Source: Pseudomonas fluorescens
GTDB lineage: Bacteria > Pseudomonadota > Gammaproteobacteria > Pseudomonadales > Pseudomonadaceae
Direction: 5' to 3'
DNA: 64,000 nucleotides
NCBI RefSeq assembly: GCF_902497875.1
Contig: NZ_CABVHY010000011.1
Coordinates: 62,001 to 126,000 of the forward strand
In this document: positions 1 to 9,722 of the stretch, in pieces
How positions within the stretch are numbered: the stretch's first letter is position 1
Layout: each line of letters begins with the position of its first letter
Position numbers and translations under genes: made by a program
The notes under the pieces: generated by a model
The model's database searches: none
Seen by the model: only the letters and a program-made list of their open reading frames with translations
Told to the model about the DNA's origin: nothing

Positions 1-1345
1 TGAAGGTGGTGTCGTAGTGATCGTTCTCCAGCGCCGAGGTCGACGGCAGGATCAGATCGGCGTAACGGGTGGTTTCATTGATGTACAAGTCGATACTGAG
101 CATGAACTCCAGCCCGTCCAGCGCCTGCTCCAGTTGCCGGCCATTGGGCGTCGACAGCACGGGGTTGCCGGCCACGGTGATCAATGCGCGAACCTGCCCC
201 TCCCCTTCAGTCAGCATTTCTTCGGCAAGGGCCGACACCGGCAACTCACCGCCATACTCCGGACGCCCCGAGACCCGGCTTTGCCAGAGATTGAAATGCC
301 CACCCGAGGTGGAGGCCACCAGGTCCACCGCAGGTTCCGTGCACAAGGCGCCGCCTACTCGGTCGAGATTGCCGGTCAGCAGATTGATCAGCTGTACCAG
401 CCAATGGCACAAGGTGCCGAACGCCTGGGTAGAAACGCCCATCCGGCCATAGCAGACGGCTTTGTCCGCCGCCGCGAAATCCCGCGCCAACTGACGGATC
501 TGCTCGGCCGTTACGGCGCAGAGCGGGCTCATCGCCTCGGCACTGAACGCCGCGATTGCCAGACGAACCTCATCAAGCCCATCCACCGGCAAATGGCTCT
601 CGCGAGTCAGACCTTCAGCGAACAAGGTATTGAGCAACCCGAACAACAGCGCCGCATCGCCACCCGGACGAACAAAAATGTGCTGATCGGCCATCGCCGC
701 TGTTTCGCTACGCCGCGGATCGACCACGACCACCTTGCCGTCCCGCGCCTGGATCGCCTTCAAGCGTTTTTCCACATCCGGCACAGTCATGATGCTGCCG
801 TTTGAAGCCAACGGATTGCCGCCCAGGATCAGCATGAAGTCGGTGTGATCGATGTCCGGAATAGGCAGCAACAGGCCGTGGCCGTACATCAGGTGGCTGG
901 TCAGGTGATGAGGCAACTGGTCGACCGACGTGGCGGAAAAACGGTTGCGGGTTTTCAGCAGCCCGAGAAAGTAATTGCTGTGAGTCATCAGCCCATAGTT
1001 ATGCACACTGGGGTTGCCCTGATAGACCGCCACTGCGTTCTGTCCATGACGCTCCTGAATCGCCCCAAGGCGCTCGGCGACCAAGGCAAACGCTGCGTCC
1101 CATTCGATCGGCTGCCACTCGTTGCCAACCCTGAGGATGGGCTGGCGCAGGCGATCCGGATCGTTCTGGATATCCTGCAGCGCTACCGCCTTGGGACAGA
1201 TATGGCCGCGACTGAAGCTGTCCTGCGGATCACCCTTGATCGAGGTGATCTGCACGCCAGCGCCGTCGACCGCAGTGGTTTCGATGGTCAAGCCGCAGAT
1301 GGCTTCACACAGGTGGCAGGCACGGTGGTGGAGAGTCTTGGTCAT
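1..1345 (-). CDS. Molybdopterin-dependent oxidoreductase, N-terminal part (gene runs off the window)
   Basis: Reading leftwards from ATG at 1345, the frame stays open to base 1, giving about 448 residues of a longer protein. The N-terminus carries CHLCEAIC and then GHICPKA, the four-cysteine 4Fe-4S signature of bis-MGD molybdopterin enzymes. It is followed by typical molybdopterin domain stretches such as QGNPSVHNYG, ILGGNPLASN and VDPRRSET. The family (formate dehydrogenase, nitrate reductase and DMSO reductase relatives) transfers electrons in redox reactions of small molecules. No twin-arginine signal is visible, so a cytoplasmic location is likely. A purine-rich AAGAGA lies just upstream of the start. 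The substrate cannot be told from this part, and the C-terminus is outside the window. Confidence 0.9.
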   Translation of the reverse strand, partial: MTKTLHHRACHLCEAICGLTIETTAVDGAGVQITSIKGDPQDSFSRGHICPKAVALQDIQNDPDRLRQPILRVGNEWQPIEWDAAFALVAERLGAIQERHGQNAVAVYQGNPSVHNYGLMTHSNYFLGLLKTRNRFSATSVDQLPHHLTSHLMYGHGLLLPIPDIDHTDFMLILGGNPLASNGSIMTVPDVEKRLKAIQARDGKVVVVDPRRSETAAMADQHIFVRPGGDAALLFGLLNTLFAEGLTRESHLPVDGLDEVRLAIAAFSAEAMSPLCAVTAEQIRQLARDFAAADKAVCYGRMGVSTQAFGTLCHWLVQLINLLTGNLDRVGGALCTEPAVDLVASTSGGHFNLWQSRVSGRPEYGGELPVSALAEEMLTEGEGQVRALITVAGNPVLSTPNGRQLEQALDGLEFMLSIDLYINETTRYADLILPSTSALENDHYDTTF

Positions 1346-1480
1346 GGCCAGTCTCTTTTTATTCGGGCAGCCAGCGAGGCCGCGGGAACAAAACTATGGC
1401 GCCAGTCCGGCCACTGCGCCAGCGACGTTCGTCTTGTGAATCGAAGGGCATCAGGCCAACCGATGTCGACCCGCCAAGGC

Positions 1481-1771
1481 TCAGCCCAGTGACGGTCCCG
1501 GTGGTCTTTGCAACTGGATTTCCTGAATGGTTTCGATCTGCTCGTGAGCCATATGGACGCCGGTCAGTTCGCCGATCAGTCGCCAGTGCTCATCAAGCCC
1601 GGCACTGATGGTCGCCATGCGATCGATCATGCGGCGACCCGCGGCCTTGGTCACGCCGTCTTCGCTGCGCAGCAACTCGAAGGACATCGAGGTCATGGAG
1701 GCAGTGAGGTGGGTCAGGGCGCGAGCCGTGAGTCCCAGCAGTTCCATCAATTGCTGTTCTTTTGCTTCCAT
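1481..1771 (-). CDS. Small conserved-type hypothetical protein, 96 aa
   Basis: The chosen ATG at 1771 (MEAKEQQLMELL) has GGGAG about 8 nt upstream; a longer frame starting at 1816 lacks such a site. The protein is mostly helical in appearance, soluble and rich in Leu, Thr and Glu, with a proline-rich end (QRPPGPSLG). There is no signal peptide, membrane segment or metal motif. It lies between the molybdopterin oxidoreductase, in the same direction with a gap of about 135 bp, and the divergent argF. I do not recognise the family. That it is a gene is inferred from its ribosome site and its Pseudomonas-like codon use. Confidence 0.6.
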   Translation of the reverse strand: MEAKEQQLMELLGLTARALTHLTASMTSMSFELLRSEDGVTKAAGRRMIDRMATISAGLDEHWRLIGELTGVHMAHEQIETIQEIQLQRPPGPSLG

Positions 1772-2185
1772 TGCAAAAACTCCCTGTTCGCTCGTGAGAC
1801 CTTTATAGCCCAACACCTTGCATCAGGAAATGCTTGCGTTGGGTCAGCCGTAATCGATCCTGCACGCAAAAGTCTTGGCTGGCGAGCGCAAAACCGACTG
1901 TTTGCCTGCATTGTCGGTGCCGTTCGATTGCCAAGGCGCGCGAGGGCAGTGTACAAATGACGGGCTACTGTAAGGAAACAGGCTTCAAAAGCGCTACCGC
2001 GACATCCTCGTAGCCCCTCTGAACTCCCCTAAGAACCGTAGCCCTATTGGAAAGACGCGACATTTAATGTCAATATCGCGCCTTCCCCTATTTCGTCGCC
2101 CCGTGCGGCTTACGCCGCAGGTCTCGCCCGTTTTTCAGTTAAACAAGGCTTTGAGTATCTGCGGTCTGTTGCAAAAAGGTAGTCA
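1772..2185. other. Intergenic region upstream of argF
   Basis: This 414-bp divergent region holds the leader of the 96-aa gene and the argF promoter area. The only recognisable element is an imperfect palindrome around 2056-2080 that includes an ArgR-like half-site, listed separately. An AAAAAGG purine run at 2173-2179 can serve as the argF ribosome site. No other gene or RNA was identified. Confidence 0.5.
2047..2062 (-). promoter_or_regulatory. Putative ArgR half-site upstream of argF
   Basis: On the minus strand this reads TGTCGC, eight bases, then AA. This matches the half-site described for Pseudomonas aeruginosa ArgR (TGTCGCN8AA). It overlaps an inverted repeat GACAT-TTA-ATGTC at 2059-2071 and lies about 125 bp upstream of argF. 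The family fact is that ArgR represses argF in Pseudomonas; that this exact site is used is inference. No clear second half-site was found. Confidence 0.4.
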
Positions 2186-3109
2186 ATGATGAGCGCAAGG
2201 CACTTTCTCTCCCTGATGGATTGCACGCCCGAAGAGCTGGTCAGCGTGATCCGTCGAGGCGTTGAGCTCAAGGACCTGCGTAACCGCGGCGTACTGTTCG
2301 AGCCTTTGAAAAACCGCGTCCTGGGGATGATTTTCGAGAAGTCCTCGACCCGCACCCGGATCTCGTTCGAAGCTGGCATGATCCAGCTCGGCGGCCAGGC
2401 GATCTTCCTCTCGCCCCGTGATACCCAACTGGGCCGTGGCGAGCCGATCGGCGACTGCGCCATCGTCATGTCGAGCATGCTCGACGCAGTGATGATCCGT
2501 ACCTTTGCCCACAGCACCCTGACCGAATTCGCTGCCAACTCCCGCGTGCCCGTGATCAATGGCCTGTCCGATGACCTGCATCCGTGCCAGTTGCTGGCCG
2601 ACATGCAAACTTTCCTCGAGCACCGCGGTTCGATTCAAGGCAAGACCGTGGCCTGGATCGGCGACGGCAACAACATGTGCAACAGCTATATAGAAGCGGC
2701 GATCCAGTTCGACTTCCAGTTGCGCGTTGCCTGCCCGGAAGGCTTCGAGCCCAACCCTGAGTTCGTGGCCAAGGCCGGCGATCGGGTGACTATCGTCCGC
2801 GATCCGCAGGATGCCGTGCGCGGCGCCCACCTCGTGAGCACCGACGTCTGGACCTCCATGGGCCAGGAAGAGGAAACCGCCAAGCGCCTCAAGCTGTTCG
2901 CGCCGTTTCAAGTCAACCGCGCCCTGCTCGACCTGGCGGATCCGCAGGTATTGTTCATGCACTGCCTGCCGGCCCACCGTGGCGAAGAGATCAGCCTGGA
3001 CCTGCTCGACGACCAGCGCTCCGTCGCCTGGGACCAGGCGGAAAACCGTCTTCACGCGCAAAAGGCCCTGCTCGAGTTTCTGGTCGAGCCGGCGTATCAC
3101 CACGCATGA
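2186..3109 (+). CDS. argF: Ornithine carbamoyltransferase (anabolic)
   Basis: ArgF transfers the carbamoyl group from carbamoyl phosphate to ornithine, making citrulline in cytoplasmic arginine synthesis. At 307 residues it has the usual length. Key motifs are visible: STRT at 54-57 for carbamoyl phosphate, HPCQ at 132-135, and HCLP at 259-262, whose cysteine is catalytic. Two adjacent ATG codons (2186 and 2189) follow a purine run, so the start could shift by one codon. The stop overlaps the next gene's ATG as ATGA, so the two are translationally coupled. An ArgR-like half-site lies upstream. The identification is secure; the anabolic rather than catabolic role is inferred from the isolated setting without arcA or arcC. 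Confidence 0.97.
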   Translation: MMSARHFLSLMDCTPEELVSVIRRGVELKDLRNRGVLFEPLKNRVLGMIFEKSSTRTRISFEAGMIQLGGQAIFLSPRDTQLGRGEPIGDCAIVMSSMLDAVMIRTFAHSTLTEFAANSRVPVINGLSDDLHPCQLLADMQTFLEHRGSIQGKTVAWIGDGNNMCNSYIEAAIQFDFQLRVACPEGFEPNPEFVAKAGDRVTIVRDPQDAVRGAHLVSTDVWTSMGQEEETAKRLKLFAPFQVNRALLDLADPQVLFMHCLPAHRGEEISLDLLDDQRSVAWDQAENRLHAQKALLEFLVEPAYHHA

Positions 3110-4215
3110 GCCAGACATTACTGCTCAACCTGCGAAACCTGGCCTGCGGTTACCACAACCAACGAGTCGTGCAGAACCTCAATCTGCACCTCAACACTGG
3201 GGATATCGGCTGCCTGCTCGGCTCGTCCGGTTGCGGCAAGACCACCACCCTGCGGGCGATTGCCGGTTTCGAACCGGTGCACGAAGGGGAAATCACACTG
3301 GCCGGCGAAGTCATTTCCAGCGCTGGTTTCACCTTGGCGCCGGAGAAGCGACGGATCGGCATGGTGTTCCAGGACTACGCACTGTTTCCGCACCTTAGCG
3401 TGGCCGAGAACATCGCCTTCGGGATCCGCAAGCATCCGCAAAAGGACCGCGTGACCGACGAGCTGCTCGAACTGGTCAACCTGAAAAGCCTCGGCAAGCG
3501 CTTTCCTCACGAGCTCTCAGGCGGCCAGCAGCAGCGTGTCGCACTGGCTCGGGCCCTGGCGCCGGAGCCGCAATTACTCTTGCTCGACGAACCCTTTTCC
3601 AATCTCGATGGCGAACTGCGCCGCAAGCTCAGCCATGAAGTGCGGGATATTCTAAAGCTGCGGGGCACCAGCGCGATTCTGGTGACCCACGATCAGGAAG
3701 AAGCCTTCGCGGTCAGCGACCATATCGGCGTATTCAAGGAAGGTCGACTGGAGCAGTGGGATACCCCCTACAACCTGTACCACGAGCCGTTTACACCCTT
3801 TGTCGCGAGCTTTATCGGCCAGGGTTATTTCATTCGCGGCCAATTGCAGAGCCCTGAATCGGTGCAAACCGAACTGGGTGTATTGCGCGGCAATCGCGCC
3901 TACACCTGGCCGACTGGCTGCGCGGTCGACGTGCTGCTGCGCCCGGACGATATCGTCTATGCGCCGGACAGCGAGTTGAAAGCGCGGATCATCGGCAAGA
4001 CCTTCCTCGGCGCTTCGACCTTGTATCGCCTGCAGTTGCCAACCGGCAGCCTGCTGGAGTCGATCTTCCCGAGCCATGCCGATCATCTGGTGGGCGCCGA
4101 TGTCGGCATTCGCGTGGCGGCGGAGCATCTGGTGTTGTTCCAGGCGTCCGGCAGCATCGCGGCGCAGATACCACCCGCGGATTCCGGGGTTCGGCGGTAC
4201 AGCGCCGCCAGCTGA
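3106..4215 (+). CDS. ABC transporter ATP-binding protein, FbpC/PotA-like
   Basis: This is a 369-residue ATPase subunit of an importer. Walker A (GSSGCGKTT, about 39-47), the LSGGQQQR signature (about 137-144), Walker B (LLLLDEP, about 158-164) and the H-loop in LVTHDQEEA are all intact. Residues from about 240 onward look like the TOBE-type regulatory domain found in iron(III), polyamine, sulfate or thiamine importers. It overlaps argF by four bases. No permease or binding protein gene is adjacent, so it is an orphan ATPase whose partners and substrate cannot be inferred here. The argF-ATPase order is, from memory, the same in P. aeruginosa (PA3537-PA3538). A REP doublet follows. Confidence 0.9.
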   Translation: MSQTLLLNLRNLACGYHNQRVVQNLNLHLNTGDIGCLLGSSGCGKTTTLRAIAGFEPVHEGEITLAGEVISSAGFTLAPEKRRIGMVFQDYALFPHLSVAENIAFGIRKHPQKDRVTDELLELVNLKSLGKRFPHELSGGQQQRVALARALAPEPQLLLLDEPFSNLDGELRRKLSHEVRDILKLRGTSAILVTHDQEEAFAVSDHIGVFKEGRLEQWDTPYNLYHEPFTPFVASFIGQGYFIRGQLQSPESVQTELGVLRGNRAYTWPTGCAVDVLLRPDDIVYAPDSELKARIIGKTFLGASTLYRLQLPTGSLLESIFPSHADHLVGADVGIRVAAEHLVLFQASGSIAAQIPPADSGVRRYSAAS

Positions 4216-4224
4216 ATTTACGCT

Positions 4225-4326
4225 AAAAGATCGCAGCCTGCGGCAGCTCCTACGCCGATCGAGTACATCCGAAAATTTTCGGGTGTACGCCTATCTTGGA
4301 GGAGCTGCCGCAGGCTGCGATCTTTT
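4225..4326. repeat. REP doublet (family A: AAAAGATCGCAGCCTGCGGC type)
   Basis: Two copies of a roughly 27-bp sequence face each other, at 4225-4253 and 4301-4326, separated by about 47 bp. They would fold into a long hairpin between the convergent ABC ATPase and PhzF-like genes. The same unit recurs at 14,999-15,102 and 62,389-62,530, with a collapsed form near 40,720. It may also stabilise or end both transcripts. Confidence 0.9.
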
Positions 4327-4347
4327 CAAGGTCTACGCAATATCACA

Positions 4348-5130
4348 TCAACCCAACATCAACTTCCCACTCGCCACCAGCGTCGCATAACCGCCGATCT
4401 TCACCCGATCCCCTTCCAGGCGGCAGAACAACTCTCCACCCCGCGCCGAACATTGATACGCCGTCAGGCTCGTCTTGCCCAAACGCTGCGACCAGTAGGG
4501 GATCAGGCTGCAATGGGTCGAGCCGGTCACCGGGTCTTCATTGATCCCGATCGCCGGGGCGAAATAGCGCGAGACAAAATCATGCCGACTCCCCCGCGCC
4601 GTAACGATCGCACCCGGCCAAGGCAGCCTGGCCAAAGCCGCCATGTCCGGCTTGCAATCAAGCACTGCCTGCTCCGATTCGAGGACCACGAACAACTCGT
4701 TGGAACCTAATACATCCACCACTTCCAGACCCAGCGCCCGCTCCACATCCAGGGTCACGCCCACCTCGCGAGGCACCATCGCCGGAAAATCCAGCCACAG
4801 CCGATCACCTTCCTTGCTGACACTCAACGGGCCGGACTTGCTGATGAAGCTCAGTTGCTCGAGCGGCTCCTGATACACCTCGAACAAGACGTGGGCACTG
4901 GCCAGCGTGGCATGACCACAGAGCGGCACCTCAGTGGTCGGTGTGAACCAGCGGATATGCCAGCCGTGGCTTTCGCGCACCACAAAGGCGGTTTCGGCCA
5001 GATTGTGCTCGGCGGCGATTTTCTGCATCAGCTCATCGGCGAGCCACGCATCGAGCCGATAGACCATCGCCGGGTTGCCACTGAATGGCCGCTCACTGAA
5101 CGCGTCGACCTGATGAAACTCAAGTTGCAT
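4348..5130 (-). CDS. PhzF family isomerase/epimerase-like protein
   Basis: The 260-residue protein, read from MQLEFHQVDAF, has the PhzF fold signatures: FSGNPAMV near the N-terminus, AEHNLAETAFV containing the family's catalytic glutamate, CGHATLASAHV, and NEDPVTGSTHC in the C-terminal half. PhzF relatives isomerise small ring compounds. Most family members, including this one, lie outside phenazine operons and have no known substrate. An upstream in-frame ATG at 5166 would add 12 residues that do not look like the family; ATG 5130 is preferred because the conserved fold begins there. It is convergent with the ABC ATPase and separated from it by a REP doublet. Confidence 0.9.
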   Translation of the reverse strand: MQLEFHQVDAFSERPFSGNPAMVYRLDAWLADELMQKIAAEHNLAETAFVVRESHGWHIRWFTPTTEVPLCGHATLASAHVLFEVYQEPLEQLSFISKSGPLSVSKEGDRLWLDFPAMVPREVGVTLDVERALGLEVVDVLGSNELFVVLESEQAVLDCKPDMAALARLPWPGAIVTARGSRHDFVSRYFAPAIGINEDPVTGSTHCSLIPYWSQRLGKTSLTAYQCSARGGELFCRLEGDRVKIGGYATLVASGKLMLG

Positions 5131-5229
5131 GACCACACCTCTCCTTGAATATGCGACAGCGAGCATGCGCCCGGATACGGACCAGGGCTAGCTACAGAGC
5201 AGCATCATTTGCGCCATACAGAGCCAGCA

Positions 5230-5700
5230 TCAGGCCCGACCAATATCGGTGAATCTGGCCTGGGTATATTCGGCCAACACCGCTGGTGCCAACTCGACCT
5301 CAAGGCCTCGACGCCCGGCGCTGACGAAAATGCTGGTGAAGGATTGCGCACTGTTATCGACGAAAGTCCGCAGGCGCTTCTTCTGCCCCAGCGGGCTGAT
5401 GCCACCCAGCAGGTAGCCGGTCGCCCGTTGCGCGGCAGCCGGGTCGGCCATCTCGACTTTCTTGACCCCCGCCGCATGGGCCAGCGCCTTCAAATCCAGA
5501 CTTCCGACGACCGGCACCACCGCGACCAACAATTCACCCTTTTCGCTGGCCGCCAGCAGCGTCTTGAATACCCGGGCTGGATCGAGCCCGAGCTTTTCCG
5601 CGGCCTCCAGACCGTAGGAAGCTGCCTTCGGATCATGTTCGTAACTGTGCACTTGATGTTCGGCACGAACTTTTTTCAACAAATCCAATGCAGGTGTCAT
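5230..5700 (-). CDS. ybaK: Cys-tRNA(Pro)/Cys-tRNA(Cys) deacylase YbaK
   Basis: The 156-residue protein starts MTPALDLLKK at 5700, with GGAG upstream. A longer open frame to 5811 is not family-like. The single YbaK/EbsC editing domain is recognisable by VFKTLL, ELLVAVVPV and the glycine-rich stretch GYLLGGISPLGQKKRLRTFVD. YbaK proteins hydrolyse cysteine mischarged on tRNA-Pro, protecting proteome fidelity in the cytoplasm. The length and motif order are normal. It runs in the same direction as the PhzF-like gene, with about 100 bp between, so the two may be cotranscribed. Confidence 0.92.
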   Translation of the reverse strand: MTPALDLLKKVRAEHQVHSYEHDPKAASYGLEAAEKLGLDPARVFKTLLAASEKGELLVAVVPVVGSLDLKALAHAAGVKKVEMADPAAAQRATGYLLGGISPLGQKKRLRTFVDNSAQSFTSIFVSAGRRGLEVELAPAVLAEYTQARFTDIGRA

Positions 5701-6037
5701 GGCGGCTCCGACCGAGACCAATGGAGAAAAACGCTGATGCAGGATTCTAGGCCATCGGTAGGGAAAAGGCTCTATTGCGCAGTTGTTACGCGCGGTGACG
5801 CTTGTGTTCATGGGTCATCACGCCGCTCATCGAAAACCTTTACCCCCGCCTGGAACATGATCATTCACAGGACTAATAGTTAAAAAATGACCACCGGTTC
5901 ACTTTCGACCTTTGACATCAGCGTTTCTTGTCTATATTTTTTCGAATCTGAATATGATTAACCCGTTCCAGTTTTGTAGCCCGCAGTAAGCCGACCCTTT
6001 CGAGAAGCACCACACAACAACAAAAAAGAGGTTTTCA
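5701..6037. other. Divergent intergenic region ybaK/glpF
   Basis: This 337-bp region carries the promoters of ybaK (leftwards) and glpF (rightwards). The right part is AT-rich, with one weak GlpR-like site listed separately. GAGG at about 6029-6032 serves glpF. Nothing else was identified. Confidence 0.5.
5937..5956 (+). promoter_or_regulatory. Possible GlpR operator upstream of glpF
   Basis: The left half TTTTTTCGAA matches 9 of 10 positions of the E. coli GlpR half-site WATKYTCGWW; the right half matches only about five positions. It lies about 80 bp upstream of glpF. It is weaker than the pair in front of glpD, so this is a tentative call. Confidence 0.3.
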
Positions 6038-6889
6038 ATGACGACTGCTTTACAACAACCTTCGCTCTCGAGCCAATGCATGGCCGAGTTCCTGGGTACT
6101 GCCTTATTGATTTTCTTTGGTACCGGTTGCGTCGCCGCGCTCAAGGTCGCGGGTGCCAGCTTTGGCTTATGGGAAATCAGCATCATCTGGGGCATCGGCG
6201 TGAGCATGGCGATCTACCTGACCGCCGGCATTTCCGGCGCTCATCTCAACCCGGCCGTCAGTATCGCCCTGTGCATTTTTACCGATTTTGAAAAGCGCAA
6301 ACTGCCGTTCTACATCTTCGCCCAGGTCGCTGGAGCCTTTTGCTCGGCGTTGTTGGTTTACACGCTTTACAGCAACCTGTTCTTCGATTACGAACAAACC
6401 CATCATATGATCCGGGGCACTCAGGCCAGCCTGGAACTGGCGTCGGTGTTCTCCACCTACCCGCACCCGGCCCTATCCACCGGCCAGGCGTTCCTGGTTG
6501 AGGTGATCATCACCGCGGTCCTGATGGGCGTGATCATGTCCCTGACCGATGACAACAATGGCCTGCCACGTGGCCCGTTGGCGCCCTTGCTGATCGGCCT
6601 GCTGATTGCTGTTATCGGCAGCTCGATGGGTCCGCTGACCGGTTTTGCGATGAACCCGGCGCGGGATTTCGGACCTAAACTGATGACCTTCGTCGCCGGC
6701 TGGGGTGAAATATCCTTCACCGGCGGGCGCGATATCCCGTACTTCCTGATTCCGGTTTTTGCACCGATCATGGGTGCTTGCCTCGGCGCTGCTGCCTATC
6801 GTGGGCTGATTGCCCGCCATCTACCCGACGCCACACCCGCGACAAAGGATGCCGAGCACGTCGTCAACGCAAAGATCCAGGCATCTTGA
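6038..6889 (+). CDS. glpF: Glycerol uptake facilitator (aquaglyceroporin)
   Basis: This is a 283-residue MIP-family inner-membrane channel that lets glycerol diffuse into the cell. The two half-helix NPA signatures are present: HLNPAVS in the first half and MNPARDF in the second. Six hydrophobic segments are evident between about residues 15 and 265. GAGG precedes the ATG. It heads glpF-glpK-glpR, with 81 bp to glpK, so glycerol entry and phosphorylation are coupled. Length and motifs are normal. Regulation by GlpR is expected from the family and a weak operator lies upstream. Confidence 0.97.
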   Translation: MTTALQQPSLSSQCMAEFLGTALLIFFGTGCVAALKVAGASFGLWEISIIWGIGVSMAIYLTAGISGAHLNPAVSIALCIFTDFEKRKLPFYIFAQVAGAFCSALLVYTLYSNLFFDYEQTHHMIRGTQASLELASVFSTYPHPALSTGQAFLVEVIITAVLMGVIMSLTDDNNGLPRGPLAPLLIGLLIAVIGSSMGPLTGFAMNPARDFGPKLMTFVAGWGEISFTGGRDIPYFLIPVFAPIMGACLGAAAYRGLIARHLPDATPATKDAEHVVNAKIQAS

Positions 6890-6955
6890 AACAGGCTGCG
6901 TGAACGCCGCTGCCCTCCCCGGCCTTTACGCTCGCTGAATTTAAACCCTATTTAG

Positions 6956-8476
<1,521 letters not shown>

Positions 8477-8572
8477 GCTAGAGCAGGGACTCGTATCTGT
8501 ATGTAACTGGCCGGGAGTAGATTCCTGCGGCATCATGGGCAAATTTTTGCACGGCAGCCCAAAGGACGCCCC

Positions 8573-9328
8573 ATGAATCTGCCTCCCCGTCAGCAGCAAA
8601 TCCTCGAACTGGTCCGCGAACGCGGCTATGTCAGCATCGAGGAAATGGCTACGCTGTTCGTCGTTACACCGCAAACCATCCGCCGCGATATCAATCAATT
8701 GGCGGAAGTAAACCTGCTGCGTCGCTATCACGGCGGCGCAGCTTACGATTCGAGCGTAGAAAACACCGCCTACGCCATGCGAGCCGATCAAATGCGCGAT
8801 GAGAAACAACGCATCGCCGAAGCCATCGCCGCGCAGATCCCCGATCATGCCTCACTGTTTATCAACATCGGCACCACCACCGAATCCATCGCCCGGGCGC
8901 TGCTCAATCACACCCAGCTCAAGGTGATCACCAACAACCTGCACGTCGCCTCGATCCTCAGCGCCAAGGATGATTTTGAAGTCCTGCTGGCTGGCGGCAA
9001 TGTGCGCCGCGACGGCGGGGTTGTCGGCCAGGCCAGCGTGGACTTCATCAACCAGTTCAAGGTCGACTTCGCCCTCGTTGGCATCAGTGGCATCGATGAA
9101 GACGGCAGCCTGCTGGATTTCGATTATCAGGAAGTCCGGGTTTCCCAGGCGATCATCGCCAATGCCCGACAAGTCATCCTGGCGGCCGACTCCAGTAAGT
9201 TTGGTCGCAACGCCATGGTGCGACTGGGACCGATCAGCCTGATCGATTGCCTGGTAACCGATCAGCCACCCGTGCCGGCGCTGGCGCAGTTGCTGAGCCA
9301 GCACAAGATTCGGCTGGAAGTGGTTTAA
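8573..9328 (+). CDS. glpR: Glycerol-3-phosphate regulon repressor, DeoR family
   Basis: This 251-residue transcription factor represses glycerol catabolism and is released by glycerol 3-phosphate. The N-terminal winged helix (residues about 5-57, with [11 protein letters not shown] as recognition helix) and the C-terminal sugar-phosphate sensor domain ([33 protein letters not shown]) are typical of DeoR/GlpR. It follows glpK by 96 bp and precedes glpD, separated from it by a REP doublet. Operator-like palindromes in front of glpD are its likely targets. Confidence 0.95.
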   Translation: MNLPPRQQQILELVRERGYVSIEEMATLFVVTPQTIRRDINQLAEVNLLRRYHGGAAYDSSVENTAYAMRADQMRDEKQRIAEAIAAQIPDHASLFINIGTTTESIARALLNHTQLKVITNNLHVASILSAKDDFEVLLAGGNVRRDGGVVGQASVDFINQFKVDFALVGISGIDEDGSLLDFDYQEVRVSQAIIANARQVILAADSSKFGRNAMVRLGPISLIDCLVTDQPPVPALAQLLSQHKIRLEVV

Positions 9329-9384
9329 CTCTCAAGCTGGACGCGCTCCCTTGTGGCAAGGGAGCTCAGGCGACGACGCGGTCC

Positions 9385-9515
9385 GTAGCAGCTGCCGAAG
9401 GCTGCGTCCGGCTGCGCAGCAGTCGCAAATCTGTAACCACGGTTACCTGTCACACCACAGACGTCTGATTTTACGACCGCTACGCGGCCGGACGCAGCCT
9501 TCGGCAGCTGCTACG
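9385..9515. repeat. REP doublet (family B: GTAGCAGCTGCCGAAGGCTG type)
   Basis: The arm at 9385-9420 is inverted at 9484-9513. It lies between glpR and glpD, and fragments of another REP type (cttgtggcaagggagct, ctccctcgcc) lie just outside. A second copy of the same design is at 23,652-23,795. It could form a long stem that separates glpR from glpD transcripts. Confidence 0.85.
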
Positions 9516-9575
9516 GGGAATGTGCGAAGCCGGCCTCCCTCGCCACATAGACCGTGCGCCCTTCCTGCCCGCTAA

Positions 9576-9585
9576 AATGTTCGAA
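9576..9585 (+). promoter_or_regulatory. GlpR-like half-site
   Basis: AATGTTCGAA matches the GlpR half-site consensus WATKYTCGWW at every position, but the facing half is poor. It lies about 75 bp upstream of the tandem operators and may be an auxiliary site. Confidence 0.3.
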
Positions 9586-9659
9586 AATTTTCCTTTTGAT
9601 GCTCTTCGATGAGTATTTTCAATCGAAGTTGGCTGGCCGTGCCCGTGTTTATGCGCTAC

Positions 9660-9699
9660 TATTTTCGAAAATGAACACTAATGTTCGAATTCAAATATT
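9660..9699 (+). promoter_or_regulatory. Two tandem GlpR-type operators in front of glpD
   Basis: Two 20-bp palindromic sites abut. Site 1 (9660-9679) begins TATTTTCGAA and site 2 (9680-9699) begins AATGTTCGAA. Each left half fits the E. coli GlpR consensus fully, and each right half fits about 8 of 10 positions. They end 23 bp before the glpD start, so bound repressor would block the promoter or early transcript. The site fit is seen in the sequence; binding is inferred from the presence of glpR upstream. Confidence 0.6.
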
Positions 9700-9722
9700 A
9701 TAAAGAACTCCGAGGCCAGCCG

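Noticed and set aside
17..1492. Plus-strand open frames over the first 1.5 kb
   Set aside because: They mirror the molybdopterin oxidoreductase on the minus strand, whose 4Fe-4S motif and conserved segments are unambiguous.
9385..9515. Repeat pairs considered as CRISPR units or insertion sequence ends
   Set aside because: Copies are inverted, not regularly spaced direct repeats, with no cas genes and no transposase between them; the pattern fits REP doublets.
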